A stretch of 64,000 bases of DNA from Salinimicrobium soli (GTDB taxonomy: Bacteria > Bacteroidota > Bacteroidia > Flavobacteriales > Flavobacteriaceae): the NCBI RefSeq assembly GCF_048323655.1, contig NZ_JBLUWW010000001.1:930001-994000 (forward strand), written 5' to 3'. Each line of letters starts with the position of its first letter. Within the stretch, counting starts at the first letter, position 1. The translations under genes and the position numbers were made by a program. Shown in pieces: positions 43,033-51,935 of the stretch. Below the pieces are notes generated by a model, which was not told where the DNA came from, ran no database searches, and saw nothing but the letters and a program-made list of their open reading frames with translations.

Positions 43033-44265
43033 ATGGCGAAAGAAGAATTAGAATGTTCCTTTTGCGGAAGGAAAAAACCGGAAACCAATTTGCTCATTGC
43101 GGGGCTGGACGCTCATATTTGCGACCGCTGTATTGAGCAGGCGCACGGTATTGTTTTAGAAGAATCAAAGCAGGAAGGTACCAGTGAACTTACATCAGAG
43201 CTTAAACTGAGAAAGCCACAGGCCATCAAGAATTTCCTGGACCAATACGTAATAGGGCAGGAGCATACCAAAAAAGTACTTTCCGTAGCGGTTTACAACC
43301 ATTATAAAAGATTATTACAACCCTCTTCAGATGACGAAATAGAGATTCAGAAGAGTAATATTATCATGGTGGGTGAAACCGGTACAGGTAAAACCCTTAT
43401 GGCAAAGACCATAGCCAAAATGCTTAACGTGCCGCTGGCCATTGTTGATGCTACTGTTTTGACCGAAGCCGGTTATGTGGGGGAAGATGTTGAAAGTATC
43501 CTTACCCGTCTTTTACAGGCCGCCGACTACAACCTTGAAAAAGCACAACACGGGATCGTGTTTATCGATGAGATAGATAAGATCGCCCGTAAAAGCGATA
43601 ACCCTTCCATCACCCGGGATGTTTCAGGAGAAGGGGTGCAACAGGCTTTGCTGAAGCTTTTGGAAGGAACAACTGTGAACGTGCCGCCAAAAGGAGGACG
43701 TAAGCACCCTGATCAAAAATTCATTGAAGTTGATACCGAAAATATCCTGTTCGTGACAGGTGGGGCTTTCGACGGAATTGAAAGGAACATCAGCAAGCGA
43801 TTGAATATGCAGGCAGTTGGTTTCAGTGCTTCCAAGAGCGATGATGCTATTGAGCGGGAAAACCTTCTGAAGTATATCATTCCGAAGGATCTGAAGGACT
43901 TTGGACTCATTCCTGAGATCATTGGACGTCTTCCGGTGCTTACGCACATGAATCCGTTGGATAAAAAGACACTGCGTTCCATTTTGACCGAACCAAAAAA
44001 TGCCATTATCAAGCAGTATCAGAAATTGTTTGAAATGGATGACATTAATTTCAGTATTACTGACGAAGCTTTAGACTTTATTGTTGAAAAGGCAGTAGAG
44101 TACAAACTTGGAGCGAGAGGTTTGCGTTCTTTATGTGAAGCGATCCTTACTGATGCCATGTTTGAGATGCCCGAAGGCAATGACACAAAGCTGGTGGTCG
44201 ATAAAGATTATGCAGAAGAGAAACTGGACAAATCTGGTATCAAGCGATTAAAAGCGGTATCATAG
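43033..44265 (+). CDS. clpX: ATP-dependent Clp protease ATP-binding subunit ClpX
   Basis: 410-residue AAA+ unfoldase. The N-terminal zinc-binding domain has CSFCGRKK and ICDRCIEQAH. Walker A is GETGTGKT and Walker B IVFIDEIDKIARKS; the ClpP-docking IGF-type loop and the pore loop (GYVGEDVES) are present. MAKEELECS at 43033 is the start by family comparison; upstream in-frame codons are not conserved-looking. It ends at a strong terminator and is convergent with the sortilin-like gene. Confidence 0.95.
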   Translation: MAKEELECSFCGRKKPETNLLIAGLDAHICDRCIEQAHGIVLEESKQEGTSELTSELKLRKPQAIKNFLDQYVIGQEHTKKVLSVAVYNHYKRLLQPSSDDEIEIQKSNIIMVGETGTGKTLMAKTIAKMLNVPLAIVDATVLTEAGYVGEDVESILTRLLQAADYNLEKAQHGIVFIDEIDKIARKSDNPSITRDVSGEGVQQALLKLLEGTTVNVPPKGGRKHPDQKFIEVDTENILFVTGGAFDGIERNISKRLNMQAVGFSASKSDDAIERENLLKYIIPKDLKDFGLIPEIIGRLPVLTHMNPLDKKTLRSILTEPKNAIIKQYQKLFEMDDINFSITDEALDFIVEKAVEYKLGARGLRSLCEAILTDAMFEMPEGNDTKLVVDKDYAEEKLDKSGIKRLKAVS

Positions 44266-44287
44266 ATTTAGATATAACGTAAAAAGG

Positions 44288-44320
44288 AAAAGCCACTTCA
44301 TTTGAAGTGGCTTTCTCTTT
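44288..44320 (+). terminator. Terminator of clpX
   Basis: AAAGCCACTTCA / TGAAGTGGCTTT stem with a 2-nt loop (TT), followed by TCTCTTTTT. Confidence 0.85.
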
Positions 44321-44330
44321 TTAAGAAAGC

Positions 44331-44365
44331 TTCAAAAAGGCCATTTTTGGATGACCTTTTTGAAA
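44331..44365 (-). terminator. Probable terminator of the sortilin-like gene
   Basis: TTCAAAAAGG / CCTTTTTGAA inverted repeat with a 15-nt loop, 12 nt beyond the minus-strand stop codon. Weak T-run, so moderate confidence. Confidence 0.5.
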
Positions 44366-44376
44366 CGTGTAGTTGA

Positions 44377-47300
44377 TTAAAAAGCTTTTGCTTCCACCGG
44401 ATTCCAGTCGAGCTCCTTGACCTTTTGATTGAATTCGGGAATTTTTAATGAGTAGATGGTTCTTAGTTTTTGCAATTCCTCATCTATTTCTTTGGTCACT
44501 TCCTCTTTAAACGCAATCGCAGAATCTGTAGGTTTAAAATCACCCACCGCCATCAGAGAATTAAGATGCGCCAGCTTATTGTTCAGTTTGATAGGATAGT
44601 TGAGTGGATCCTGAGAACTTCTGTTTTTGGTTTGATATAATGCGTTTTCAATTTCTGTAAGTTCTTCGGAAATCTCTTTCCCCATTTCTTTGACTTTTTC
44701 TGAATTGTCCACATCGGCAATTTGTTCCAGAACATCATTTATCTGGTCTTTTGTCTCCCGAAGATTCTGGATCGCCTTGTGCGTTTCGGTGATCTTGTCT
44801 ACCACCGATTGCAGGAAGTCAAATTGTTCCTGTAACTCAGCCTCTGTAGCAGAAGATCTCGGATCTTCAAGGATTTCGAATTCCTTTACCATTTCAGAGT
44901 TATCTGCAATTAGTGCAACTTTGTACGATCCCGGCAGGGCCTTTGGCCCGGCCATGGAGGCCCACCATAGAACCATCCCGTCAAAAGTTTCGGCACCCTG
45001 GTAACGCATGTTCCAGTTAAACCTGTTCATTCCCGGTTCTATTTTCAGTTTTCCTTCTTTCTCATCTTTATCAGGATGATTGGAAAAGGCAGCAATTAGC
45101 TCATTTTTCGGGGTTCTGAATTCGAGTCTCAAAGTATCCACTGCCGTGGTGTCCTTCACAAAATAATTTACAATTACGCCACCGGGATGGTTCTCACCGG
45201 CTGTCCTGGAACTTCCGCGGCTGCCGCCATCCATTCTATAGCTGTCCATTGGTTTGAAGAGGTTGATGTCCTTAGCTACAAAATCCTTATTCAGCTGGTG
45301 CAGCGGAGTAAGATCATCTATGATCCAGAAACTTCTACCCTGGGTCGCGGCAATAAGATTATTGTTCTTCACTGCCAGGTCTGTAATGGGAACAATTGGC
45401 AGGTTCTGTTGAAATGGTTGCCAGTTGGCGCCATCGTCAAATGACACGTACATTCCCCATTCTGTCCCGGCATACAAGAGCCCTTTTCTTTCAGGATCTG
45501 CTCTTACCACTCTTGTAAAGTGTTCAGAAGGGATGCCATTGGTGATCTTTTTCCAGGTCGCACCATAATCAGAGGTTTTATAAAGGTAAGGCTCATAATC
45601 TCCGAGCTTATAACGGGTTCCGGCCATGTAAAGACCTCCCTTTTGAAATGGATCGGCTTCAAGGCTGTTGATCATAGTCCACTCCGGAAGGTTCTTCGGA
45701 GTGACATTCTTCCAAGTCTTGCCTCCGTCGCGGCTTACGTGCAACAGGCCATCATCAGATCCCGTCCATATCAATCCTTCCTCATAAGGAGATTCAATAG
45801 CGGCGAAAATCGTAGCATAATACTCTACGCCAGTATTATCTTTTGTGATGGGCCCACCCGAAGGTCCTAACTTAGTAGTATCTGCGCGGGTGAGGTCAGG
45901 ACTAATTACCTCCCAACTCTGTCCTTCATTGGAAGTTACGTGCAGATGATTACTGGCCGTATAAAGCTTATCAGGATTATGCGGTGAAAAGAAGATCGGG
46001 AAATTCCACTGGAAACGGTATTTCATTCCTTCCGCTCCATGACCCATTGGGTTGTCTGGCCAAACATTGATGGCTCTTACTTCATTGGTCTCATGATTTA
46101 CCCGGGTAAGGAAACCTCCGTAGCTTCCGCCGTAAACAATATCATTATTTTCAGGGTCTACTGCAATATGAGCAGATTCTCCTCCGGCTGTAGCTTCCCA
46201 GTCACTTTCAGAAATAGAACCTCCGTCTGTCCGGTGAAGAATGCGCACAGTTGAATTATCCTGCTGTGCACCGTAGATCCGGTAAGGGAAATGATTATCA
46301 GTAGTCACCCTGTAGAATTGTGCGGTGGGTTGGTTGTGATAGGTTGACCAGTTCTCTCCCGCATCGAAACTCACCTGGGCTCCGCCATCATCAGCAATGA
46401 TCATTCTGTTATTGTCTTCGGGAGCGATCCATAGATCGTGATGATCTCCGTGAGGGGCAGCGTAGTCAGAAAAAGATTTTCCGCCGTCATTGGATACATG
46501 GTAATCCACGTTCATTACATACACCCGATCCAACTCCTGTGGATCTGCATAAATGCGGGTGTAATACCAGGCACGTTGACGCAAACTGCGGTCATCATTG
46601 ACTTTATTCCAGGTTTTTCCTGCATCATCTGAGCGGAAGACTCCTCCGTCGTCATTTTCAATAATGGTATATAACCTGTCTGAATTCACCGGAGAAACAC
46701 TTATTCCTGAAATTCCCCAGATTCCATCAGGAAGCCCGGGATTGGATGAAATATTTTTCCAGGTCTCGCCACCGTCAGTACTTTTCCATAAAGCGCTACC
46801 TTCCCCACCACTTTCCAGACTATGAGGAGTGCGGCGTACGCGCCAGGTGGAGGCATACAGGATCCGTGGGTTATTAGGATCTATAATGAGATCAACGACA
46901 CCTGCATCTGCATTTGCAAAAAGTACTTTTTTCCAGGTGGTGCCCCCATCGGTACTTTTAAATACTCCGCGCTCTGTGCTGCTTTTGTAAAGATCTCCTA
47001 AAACGGCTGCATAAACAATATCAGGATTGGTTGGATGAATGCGTACACGGGGAATATGTCGGGAATTTTCTAGTCCGATTTGTTTCCAGGTCTTCCCGGC
47101 ATCTACCGTTTTCCACATTCCATTTCCGGAGGCCACATTGCCACGTACTGTTTTTTCACCGCCACCTACATAAATAACATTGTGATCTGATTCGCTCACA
47201 GCTACAGCCCCAATGGAACCGCCAAAATATCCGTCAGATATATTTTCCCAGGTGTTTCCTGCATCAGTTGTACGCCAAACACCGCCTCCGGAACTTCCGA

Positions 47301-47505
47301 AGTAGAAAAGGTTTGCTTTGCCGGGAACTCCCGTAACAGCGGCTGAGCGACCGCCTCTAAAAGGTCCTACGTTTCGCCATTGAAGAGCTGAAAGGAAGGT
47401 AGTGTCATATTGAACTTTAGCGTTAGCACGTTGATTTCCTCTTTTCTGGGCTTGTGTGGTTAGGGAAAACGCCAGAAAAAGAAGGAGAAGCAGTTTTTTT
47501 CTCAT
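44377..47505 (-). CDS. Sortilin/VPS10-like protein with Asp-box (BNR) repeats
   Basis: 1,042-residue exported protein with a signal peptide (LLLLLFLAFSLTTQAQ). About eleven Asp-box motifs (SxDxGxTW) lie between residues about 78 and 690, e.g. TTDAGNTWENIS, STDGGTTWKKVL, SDDAGKTWNKVN and SRDGGKTWKNVT, which predicts one or two beta-propellers. After residue about 750 come a beta-rich domain and a helical C-terminal part with many Gln/Glu (DQINDVLEQIADVDNSEKV). Such proteins are often annotated glycosyl hydrolase or VPS10 domain, but no catalytic residues can be assigned. No T9SS C-terminal sorting tag is evident. Alone between terminators. Confidence 0.88.
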   Translation of the reverse strand: MRKKLLLLLFLAFSLTTQAQKRGNQRANAKVQYDTTFLSALQWRNVGPFRGGRSAAVTGVPGKANLFYFGSSGGGVWRTTDAGNTWENISDGYFGGSIGAVAVSESDHNVIYVGGGEKTVRGNVASGNGMWKTVDAGKTWKQIGLENSRHIPRVRIHPTNPDIVYAAVLGDLYKSSTERGVFKSTDGGTTWKKVLFANADAGVVDLIIDPNNPRILYASTWRVRRTPHSLESGGEGSALWKSTDGGETWKNISSNPGLPDGIWGISGISVSPVNSDRLYTIIENDDGGVFRSDDAGKTWNKVNDDRSLRQRAWYYTRIYADPQELDRVYVMNVDYHVSNDGGKSFSDYAAPHGDHHDLWIAPEDNNRMIIADDGGAQVSFDAGENWSTYHNQPTAQFYRVTTDNHFPYRIYGAQQDNSTVRILHRTDGGSISESDWEATAGGESAHIAVDPENNDIVYGGSYGGFLTRVNHETNEVRAINVWPDNPMGHGAEGMKYRFQWNFPIFFSPHNPDKLYTASNHLHVTSNEGQSWEVISPDLTRADTTKLGPSGGPITKDNTGVEYYATIFAAIESPYEEGLIWTGSDDGLLHVSRDGGKTWKNVTPKNLPEWTMINSLEADPFQKGGLYMAGTRYKLGDYEPYLYKTSDYGATWKKITNGIPSEHFTRVVRADPERKGLLYAGTEWGMYVSFDDGANWQPFQQNLPIVPITDLAVKNNNLIAATQGRSFWIIDDLTPLHQLNKDFVAKDINLFKPMDSYRMDGGSRGSSRTAGENHPGGVIVNYFVKDTTAVDTLRLEFRTPKNELIAAFSNHPDKDEKEGKLKIEPGMNRFNWNMRYQGAETFDGMVLWWASMAGPKALPGSYKVALIADNSEMVKEFEILEDPRSSATEAELQEQFDFLQSVVDKITETHKAIQNLRETKDQINDVLEQIADVDNSEKVKEMGKEISEELTEIENALYQTKNRSSQDPLNYPIKLNNKLAHLNSLMAVGDFKPTDSAIAFKEEVTKEIDEELQKLRTIYSLKIPEFNQKVKELDWNPVEAKAF

Positions 47506-47699
47506 GGTAGATGGTTTGGAAATTTTAGTTGCTCCGGAAAGGTAAAAAAATATCTCAATCTATTAACAATATTGGTTGAATTAGCAGGATCCGACGGCGT
47601 ATATTCGAATCCTTCCGTAATAGATATTCTTAAAATATTGAAAAGTAAATCTATTCTGCACTGATTTTAATAACTTTAAGAATAACAAAAATCAATGAT

Positions 47700-48152
47700 A
47701 TGGATGAACTTGAAATAAAGACAGGAATACAGATCTCGAGGGCACCAAAAGAAGTTTTTGAAGCCATTGTAGATCCTGAGAAAATGTCAAATTACTTTAT
47801 TGCTGAAAGTACGGGAAGAATGGAAGAGGGGAAGGACCTGGAATGGAAGTTCCCTGAATTTGACGAAAAGGTGAAGGTCCATGTGGTGGAGGTAAAGCCC
47901 AATGAATATATCTCTTTTAAATGGGAAGGTGCCAAAGGGGAAGATCTTTTAGTGGAGATGACCCTTTTACCCATGCCCGAAGAGTCCACCCTGGTCAAGA
48001 TCACCGAAGGAAAAATGGCTAACGACAAGAAAGGCTTGAAGTGGCTGGCGCAAAACACAGAAGGCTGGGCTAATTTTCTCGCCTGCCTGAAGGCTTTCGT
48101 GGAGCACGAGATCAATCTGCGGAAAGGGGCTTTTGATTTTATGAAACAATAG
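47700..48152 (+). CDS. SRPBCC (AHSA1-like) domain protein
   Basis: 150-residue START/SRPBCC-fold protein close to the AHSA1 (activator of Hsp90 ATPase homologue) family. Signs are IQISRAPKEVFEAIVDPEKMSNYF at the N-terminus, the VVEVKPNEYISFKWEG strand pair, VEMTLLPMPEESTLVKITEG and the final long helix LKWLAQNTEGWANFLACLKAFVEHEI. The fold has a hydrophobic cavity for small ligands; the function is unknown. It is convergent with groEL, and the repeat-rich region 48153-48576 follows it. Confidence 0.88.
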   Translation: MDELEIKTGIQISRAPKEVFEAIVDPEKMSNYFIAESTGRMEEGKDLEWKFPEFDEKVKVHVVEVKPNEYISFKWEGAKGEDLLVEMTLLPMPEESTLVKITEGKMANDKKGLKWLAQNTEGWANFLACLKAFVEHEINLRKGAFDFMKQ

Positions 48153-48201
48153 GACTAAAGAATATTCAAAATTTCGGGTTCAAAATTCCGAATTGAACAG
48201 G

Positions 48202-48224
48202 ACTCAAAAATGACATTTTTGAGT
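48202..48224. repeat. Short palindromic repeat, copy 5
   Basis: ACTCAAAAATG-A-CATTTTTGAGT, a perfect 11+1+11 palindrome, the longest copy of the family seen at 22681. It could also act as a terminator for the SRPBCC gene, but T-run support is weak. Confidence 0.7.
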
Positions 48225-48300
48225 CTTGTTTCCTGGTTCTTTTTTCTTGAATCTGTTATAGAAAAGATTCTTCACTTCGCTGCGCTCTGTTCAGAATGAC
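48223..48300. repeat. Intergenic direct repeat, unit A
   Basis: This about 78-bp segment recurs at 48413-48491 with roughly 85 percent identity by eye. Both begin CTTGTT.CTGGTTCTTTTT-like and both end in the GATTCTTC.CTTCGCTGCGCT..GTTCAGAATGAC module. Each unit is preceded by a copy of the TCAAAAATG palindrome. Together they fill the 424-base gap 48153-48576 between the SRPBCC gene and groEL. Confidence 0.75.
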
Positions 48301-48312
48301 ATTGCATTTGTT

Positions 48313-48349
48313 TGTCATTCCGATCCCGACACTTCGGGAGAGGAATCTT
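48313..48349. repeat. Inverted partner of the AGATTCTTC...GAATGAC module
   Basis: TGTCATTCCGA, then a small CCCGA/TCGGG hairpin, then GAGGAATCTT: this reads as the reverse complement of the ends of the module in unit A (AGATTCTTC...GAATGACA). The two together could fold into a long imperfect hairpin of about 80 bp, as in REP or miniature transposable elements. Confidence 0.55.
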
Positions 48350-48394
48350 ATAAATTCTATATTTCTAATTCAAAATTCAAAAATTTAAGAGTTG

Positions 48395-48491
48395 TTAAAA
48401 ATGGCATTTTAGGATCTTGTTCCTTGGTTCTTTTTCCTTAAATCTGTTACAGAAGAGATTCTTCCCTTCGCTGCGCTTCGTTCAGAATGAC
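48395..48491. repeat. Intergenic direct repeat, unit B, with decayed palindrome
   Basis: TTAAAAATGGCATTTTAGG (48395-48413) is a decayed palindrome copy; the following segment to 48491 repeats unit A (48223-48300), period about 190 bp. It lies directly before the groEL terminator. Confidence 0.7.
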
Positions 48492-48501
48492 GATAAATAA
48501 A

Positions 48502-48532
48502 AAAACCCGCCTCTGTAAAGAAACGGGTTTTA
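48502..48532 (-). terminator. Terminator of groEL
   Basis: On the minus strand AAAACCCG / CGGGTTTT with a loop of about 14 nt and a following T-run. It lies 45 nt beyond the groEL stop codon. Confidence 0.75.
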
Positions 48533-48576
48533 GTATCAGTACTTTATTTTCGTACTTCTAAATTCTGACTTCAGAA

Positions 48577-50214
48577 TTACATCATTCCGGGCATTCCGCC
48601 GCCCATTCCCTGAGGCATTCCGCCACCGGCGTTATCTTCTTTGATGTCAGTTAAAGCACATTCGGTAGTAAGGATCATTCCGGCAACTGAAGCAGCGTTC
48701 TCAAGAGCTACTCTGGTTACTTTCTTAGGATCGATAATACCGGCTTTCATCATGTCAACGAAAGTGTCAGATTTTGCATCGTATCCGTAGTTGTCTTTTC
48801 CTTCAAGAACTTTATTGATCACTACAGAGCCTTCGCCACCTGCATTTTCAACAATAGTTCTAAGCGGAGCTTCAATAGCACGGTTCACGATCTGGATTCC
48901 TGTTGCTTCATCGGCATTTGCAGCTTCAACATTTGCAAGTACAGATTTTGCACGTACAAGAGCCACACCACCACCGGCAACGATTCCTTCCTCAACCGCA
49001 GCACGGGTTGCATGAAGTGCATCATCTACACGGTCTTTCTTTTCTTTCATTTCAACTTCAGAAGCAGCTCCAACATAAAGTACAGCTACACCTCCGGCAA
49101 GTTTAGCCAGACGCTCCTGTAGTTTTTCCCTGTCGTAGTCTGAAGTAGTGGTTTCCATCTGAGCCTTGATCTGGTTCACACGATCTTTGATCGCTTGTTG
49201 ATCACCGGCACCATTCACTACTGTAGTATTATCCTTGTCGATAGCTACTTTTTCAGCATTACCAAGCATATCAAGGGTTGCATTTTCAAGAGTGAATCCT
49301 CTTTCTTCAGAGACCACTGTACCTCCTGTAAGGATAGCGATATCTTCAAGCATTGCCTTTCTTCTGTCTCCAAAACCTGGAGCCTTCACAGCAGCGATCT
49401 TTAGAGAACCTCTCAATTTGTTTACTACCAAAGTAGCAAGAGCTTCCCCGTCTACATCTTCAGCAATGATCAATAGAGGTTTTCCACTTTGAGCAACAGG
49501 CTCGAGTACGGGAAGCAAGTCTTTCATGGCAGAGATCTTCTTATCATAGATAAGGATGTATGGATCTTCAAGATCTGCTGTCATTTTCTCGCTGTTGGTA
49601 ACGAAGTAAGGAGAAAGGTATCCTCGGTCGAATTGCATACCTTCTACCACATCCACGTGAGTTTCTGTTCCTTTAGCTTCTTCTACAGTGATCACTCCTT
49701 CTTTTCCAACTTTTCCGAAAGCCTGAGCAATTAGGTCCCCAATCTGGTCATCGTTGTTGGCAGAAATAGAAGCTACCTGCTTAATTTTTTCTGAAGAATC
49801 TCCTACTTTTTGAGTTTGCTCTGCAAGATTAGCAGTCAATGCCTCAACAGCCTTGTCAATTCCTCTTTTAAGATCCATTGGGTTTGCACCGGCAGCCACG
49901 TTCTTAAGACCTTCTTTTACGATAGCCTGTGCAAGTACAGTAGCAGTAGTAGTACCGTCACCGGCAAGATCATTGGTTTTGGAAGCTACTTCCTTTACCA
50001 TTTGAGCACCCATGTTCTCCAGAGCATCTTCAAGTTCGATCTCTTTTGCCACGGTCACCCCATCTTTGGTCACTACAGGAGCTCCAAAAGATTTGCTGAT
50101 GATCACGTTACGACCTTTAGGTCCTAAAGTTACTTTTACTGCGTTTGCCAATGCATCAACTCCGCGCTTAATTCCGTCGCGGGCTTCAATGTCAAATTTT
50201 ATGTCTTTAGCCAT
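48577..50214 (-). CDS. groL: Chaperonin GroEL
   Basis: 545-residue 60-kDa chaperonin. Hallmarks are VKVTLGPKGRNVIISKSFGAPVVTKDGVTVAKEIELED, the ATP loop GDGTTTATVLAQAIV, and the C-terminal GGM tail GGMPQGMGGGMPGMM. Length and sequence are entirely regular. It follows groES (111 nt gap) on the minus strand, probably in one heat-inducible transcript. Confidence 0.98.
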   Translation of the reverse strand: MAKDIKFDIEARDGIKRGVDALANAVKVTLGPKGRNVIISKSFGAPVVTKDGVTVAKEIELEDALENMGAQMVKEVASKTNDLAGDGTTTATVLAQAIVKEGLKNVAAGANPMDLKRGIDKAVEALTANLAEQTQKVGDSSEKIKQVASISANNDDQIGDLIAQAFGKVGKEGVITVEEAKGTETHVDVVEGMQFDRGYLSPYFVTNSEKMTADLEDPYILIYDKKISAMKDLLPVLEPVAQSGKPLLIIAEDVDGEALATLVVNKLRGSLKIAAVKAPGFGDRRKAMLEDIAILTGGTVVSEERGFTLENATLDMLGNAEKVAIDKDNTTVVNGAGDQQAIKDRVNQIKAQMETTTSDYDREKLQERLAKLAGGVAVLYVGAASEVEMKEKKDRVDDALHATRAAVEEGIVAGGGVALVRAKSVLANVEAANADEATGIQIVNRAIEAPLRTIVENAGGEGSVVINKVLEGKDNYGYDAKSDTFVDMMKAGIIDPKKVTRVALENAASVAGMILTTECALTDIKEDNAGGGMPQGMGGGMPGMM

Positions 50215-50325
50215 TTTTTGAATTTTTTTACTCCCGTTGCCGGGAATCAGTTAGTTGTTTTCTTTAATTTTTTGAGGTAATACCGTTCCGGGAAAGTGAG
50301 TTGGAACAGTGCCGACCACAGTAGA

Positions 50326-50601
50326 TTATACTATGGCAAGAATATCATCCTCTCTCATCATCAGGTAATCTTTACCTTCCAATTTGAGCTCTGTACCTGA
50401 ATATTTACCGTAAAGAACAGTGTCACCAACCTTAACGGTCATGTCGTGATCTTTTTTCCCGCCACCTACGGCTACTACTTTTCCCTTTTGAGGTTTTTCT
50501 TTTGCAGTTTCGGGGATGTAAATTCCTGATGCAGTTTGAGTTTCGGCTGCTACAGGCTCAACAAGTACTCTGTCTGAAAGAGGTTTAATGTTTAGTGCCA
50601 T
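50326..50601 (-). CDS. groS: Co-chaperonin GroES
   Basis: 91-residue GroES with IKPLSDRVLVEP, the mobile loop EPVAAETQTASGIYIPETAKEKPQKG (about 16-41) and GDTVLYGKYSGTELKLEGKDYLMMREDDILAIV. The frame is open 66 nt further upstream, but MALNIKPLSDRV at 50601 is the family start. The upstream region to about 50690 shows TGGCAC followed by an AT-rich stretch; I could not assign a promoter type with confidence. Confidence 0.97.
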   Translation of the reverse strand: MALNIKPLSDRVLVEPVAAETQTASGIYIPETAKEKPQKGKVVAVGGGKKDHDMTVKVGDTVLYGKYSGTELKLEGKDYLMMREDDILAIV

Positions 50602-50689
50602 TTTTAGAATGTTATTATGGTTAATGAATTCTTTTTTGAATAGCCTTAATGACGAAAATTGTGCCACTCAGAAAAGGCTGACATTTGGC

Positions 50690-50722
50690 AAAAAAAAATG
50701 CCAGCTTGTCATAAGCTGGCAT
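50690..50722 (-). terminator. Terminator of secG
   Basis: On the minus strand ATGCCAGCTT / AAGCTGGCAT stem with a 5-nt loop, followed by eight T. It separates the miaB-secG transcript from groES. Confidence 0.92.
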
Positions 50723-50743
50723 TTACTATAAATGTCTTAATAT

Positions 50744-51085
50744 CTACTGTTCCTGCTCAACAGGAGTTTCTGCAGGAGTATTGACCGGAGCCGGAATATT
50801 AGTTTCTACTTCATTCTCTCCATTCATGATCTTGGAGTCTGCCATACCGGTTCCTTCCATGATAGTCACGTTGGAAAGCAGGATCAACACCAACAGAAGA
50901 GTGGCAAGGGTCCAGGTACTTTTGTCAAGGAAATCGGAAGTCTTTTGAACTCCCCCTATTTGGTTCGCACCACCTCCAAATGCAGAAGAAAGTCCGCCGC
51001 CTTTTGGATTCTGTACCATTATAACTACCACCAGCAAAAATGCTACGATGATGATAAGTGCTAAAAAGATTGTAAACGTGCTCAT
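50744..51085 (-). CDS. secG: Preprotein translocase subunit SecG
   Basis: 113-residue SecG, the small subunit of SecYEG. Two helices lie about 3-22 and 53-72, flanking the conserved NPKGGGLSSAFGGG loop (about 26-39). The C-terminal tail is acidic/proline-rich (about 80-113) and longer than in E. coli, as in other Bacteroidota. It is the last gene of the transcript from miaB; it starts 3 nt after the TPR gene. Confidence 0.93.
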   Translation of the reverse strand: MSTFTIFLALIIIVAFLLVVVIMVQNPKGGGLSSAFGGGANQIGGVQKTSDFLDKSTWTLATLLLVLILLSNVTIMEGTGMADSKIMNGENEVETNIPAPVNTPAETPVEQEQ

Positions 51086-51088
51086 TAT

Positions 51089-51934
51089 CTAATTGTTATT
51101 GTCTTGTAATTTCTCGATCGCCCGAATTTGGTCTGCAAAGAAACCACTTTTTTCGGGATTTTTCAAAATTAAAATTTTATAAGCCTGAATGGCTTTTTTA
51201 TAGTTTTTTTGTTCCAGATAGACCCTCGCAAGAGTCTCTGTCATAAGTGCTTCGGGTCCAACCAGGCTTTCCTCAGCAAGGTTCGCTTTTTTCGGATTTT
51301 TTGTAGGTGTGATGCGCGGACTTTTAGAAATAAACTCATTAATGAGTTGCAGCTTCCTGCTCTTTTCCGGATCAACCGATTTCTCTTCCGGTCGTTCAAC
51401 GGGTTTTGCAGTAGCCAGTTTTAACCATTCCGTAAAAGAATGATTCTCATTGCGGTCAAAATTCAGGGGCTTCCCTAACTGAAGCGAGTTTTCTTCCTCT
51501 TCCTGTTCTTTTTGCCTCGCGGCCTCTTCTTCTTTTACAAACCTGCTGAAAAGTTCCGGATCAAAAACCTGTTCAGACTCTCTGACTTTCATCTTCAAAG
51601 CTTTGTCAAGACTCTGTTCTTCCGGTTCCTCTTCCTGTGCTGAAGTTTTCTCGATCTGTTCCTGCTCCTTGATGCGGGTTGCTATCCTGTTCTGATTGAA
51701 TTCTTCAGAAGTGATAAAATCAAAAAGCACACTTCGATCTGTGGTATAAGCCGCGGTTACCTTTAGCTCTTTATTATAGTAAAGGCTATTCGCATTTTTG
51801 AGCCCCTTGAGCCGAAGCGCACGGGCAGCCTGAAAATAAGGATATTCTTCCAACACCTCTTTCAGGGCAGCAGTCTGCTCCCAGCTTATAGCTGCGGGAT
51901 CCTGAAGAAGGGATGTAAGTTCTTCCTGTTTCAT
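51089..51934 (-). CDS. TPR-containing cytoplasmic protein, function unknown
   Basis: 281-residue soluble protein. The N-terminal helical segment LLQDPAAISWEQTAALKEVLEEYPYFQAARALRLKGLK (about 7-44) and the C-terminal ARVYLEQKNYKKAIQAYKILILKNPEKSGFFADQIRAIEKL (about 238-277) look like TPR units. The middle is highly charged with Glu/Gln runs and probably disordered. MKQEELTSLL at 51934 is the start, directly after the lptE stop; upstream in-frame codons overlap lptE. Placement between lptE and secG is seen in many Flavobacteriaceae (recalled), suggesting an envelope-related role. Confidence 0.78.
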   Translation of the reverse strand: MKQEELTSLLQDPAAISWEQTAALKEVLEEYPYFQAARALRLKGLKNANSLYYNKELKVTAAYTTDRSVLFDFITSEEFNQNRIATRIKEQEQIEKTSAQEEEPEEQSLDKALKMKVRESEQVFDPELFSRFVKEEEAARQKEQEEEENSLQLGKPLNFDRNENHSFTEWLKLATAKPVERPEEKSVDPEKSRKLQLINEFISKSPRITPTKNPKKANLAEESLVGPEALMTETLARVYLEQKNYKKAIQAYKILILKNPEKSGFFADQIRAIEKLQDNNN

Positions 51935-51935
51935 T

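Noticed and set aside
44331..44365. AAAAAGG...CCATTTTTGG segment resembling the palindrome family
   Set aside because: The better pairing is TTCAAAAAGG/CCTTTTTGAA, a probable terminator of the neighbouring gene.
44690..46825. Series of plus-strand frames across the sortilin-like gene
   Set aside because: The minus-strand protein shows eleven regularly placed Asp-boxes and a signal peptide; the others are shadows.
50660..50676. Sigma-54 promoter (TGGCAC...) upstream of groES
   Set aside because: The -12 part does not match TTGC at the required spacing; kept only as a low-interest observation.
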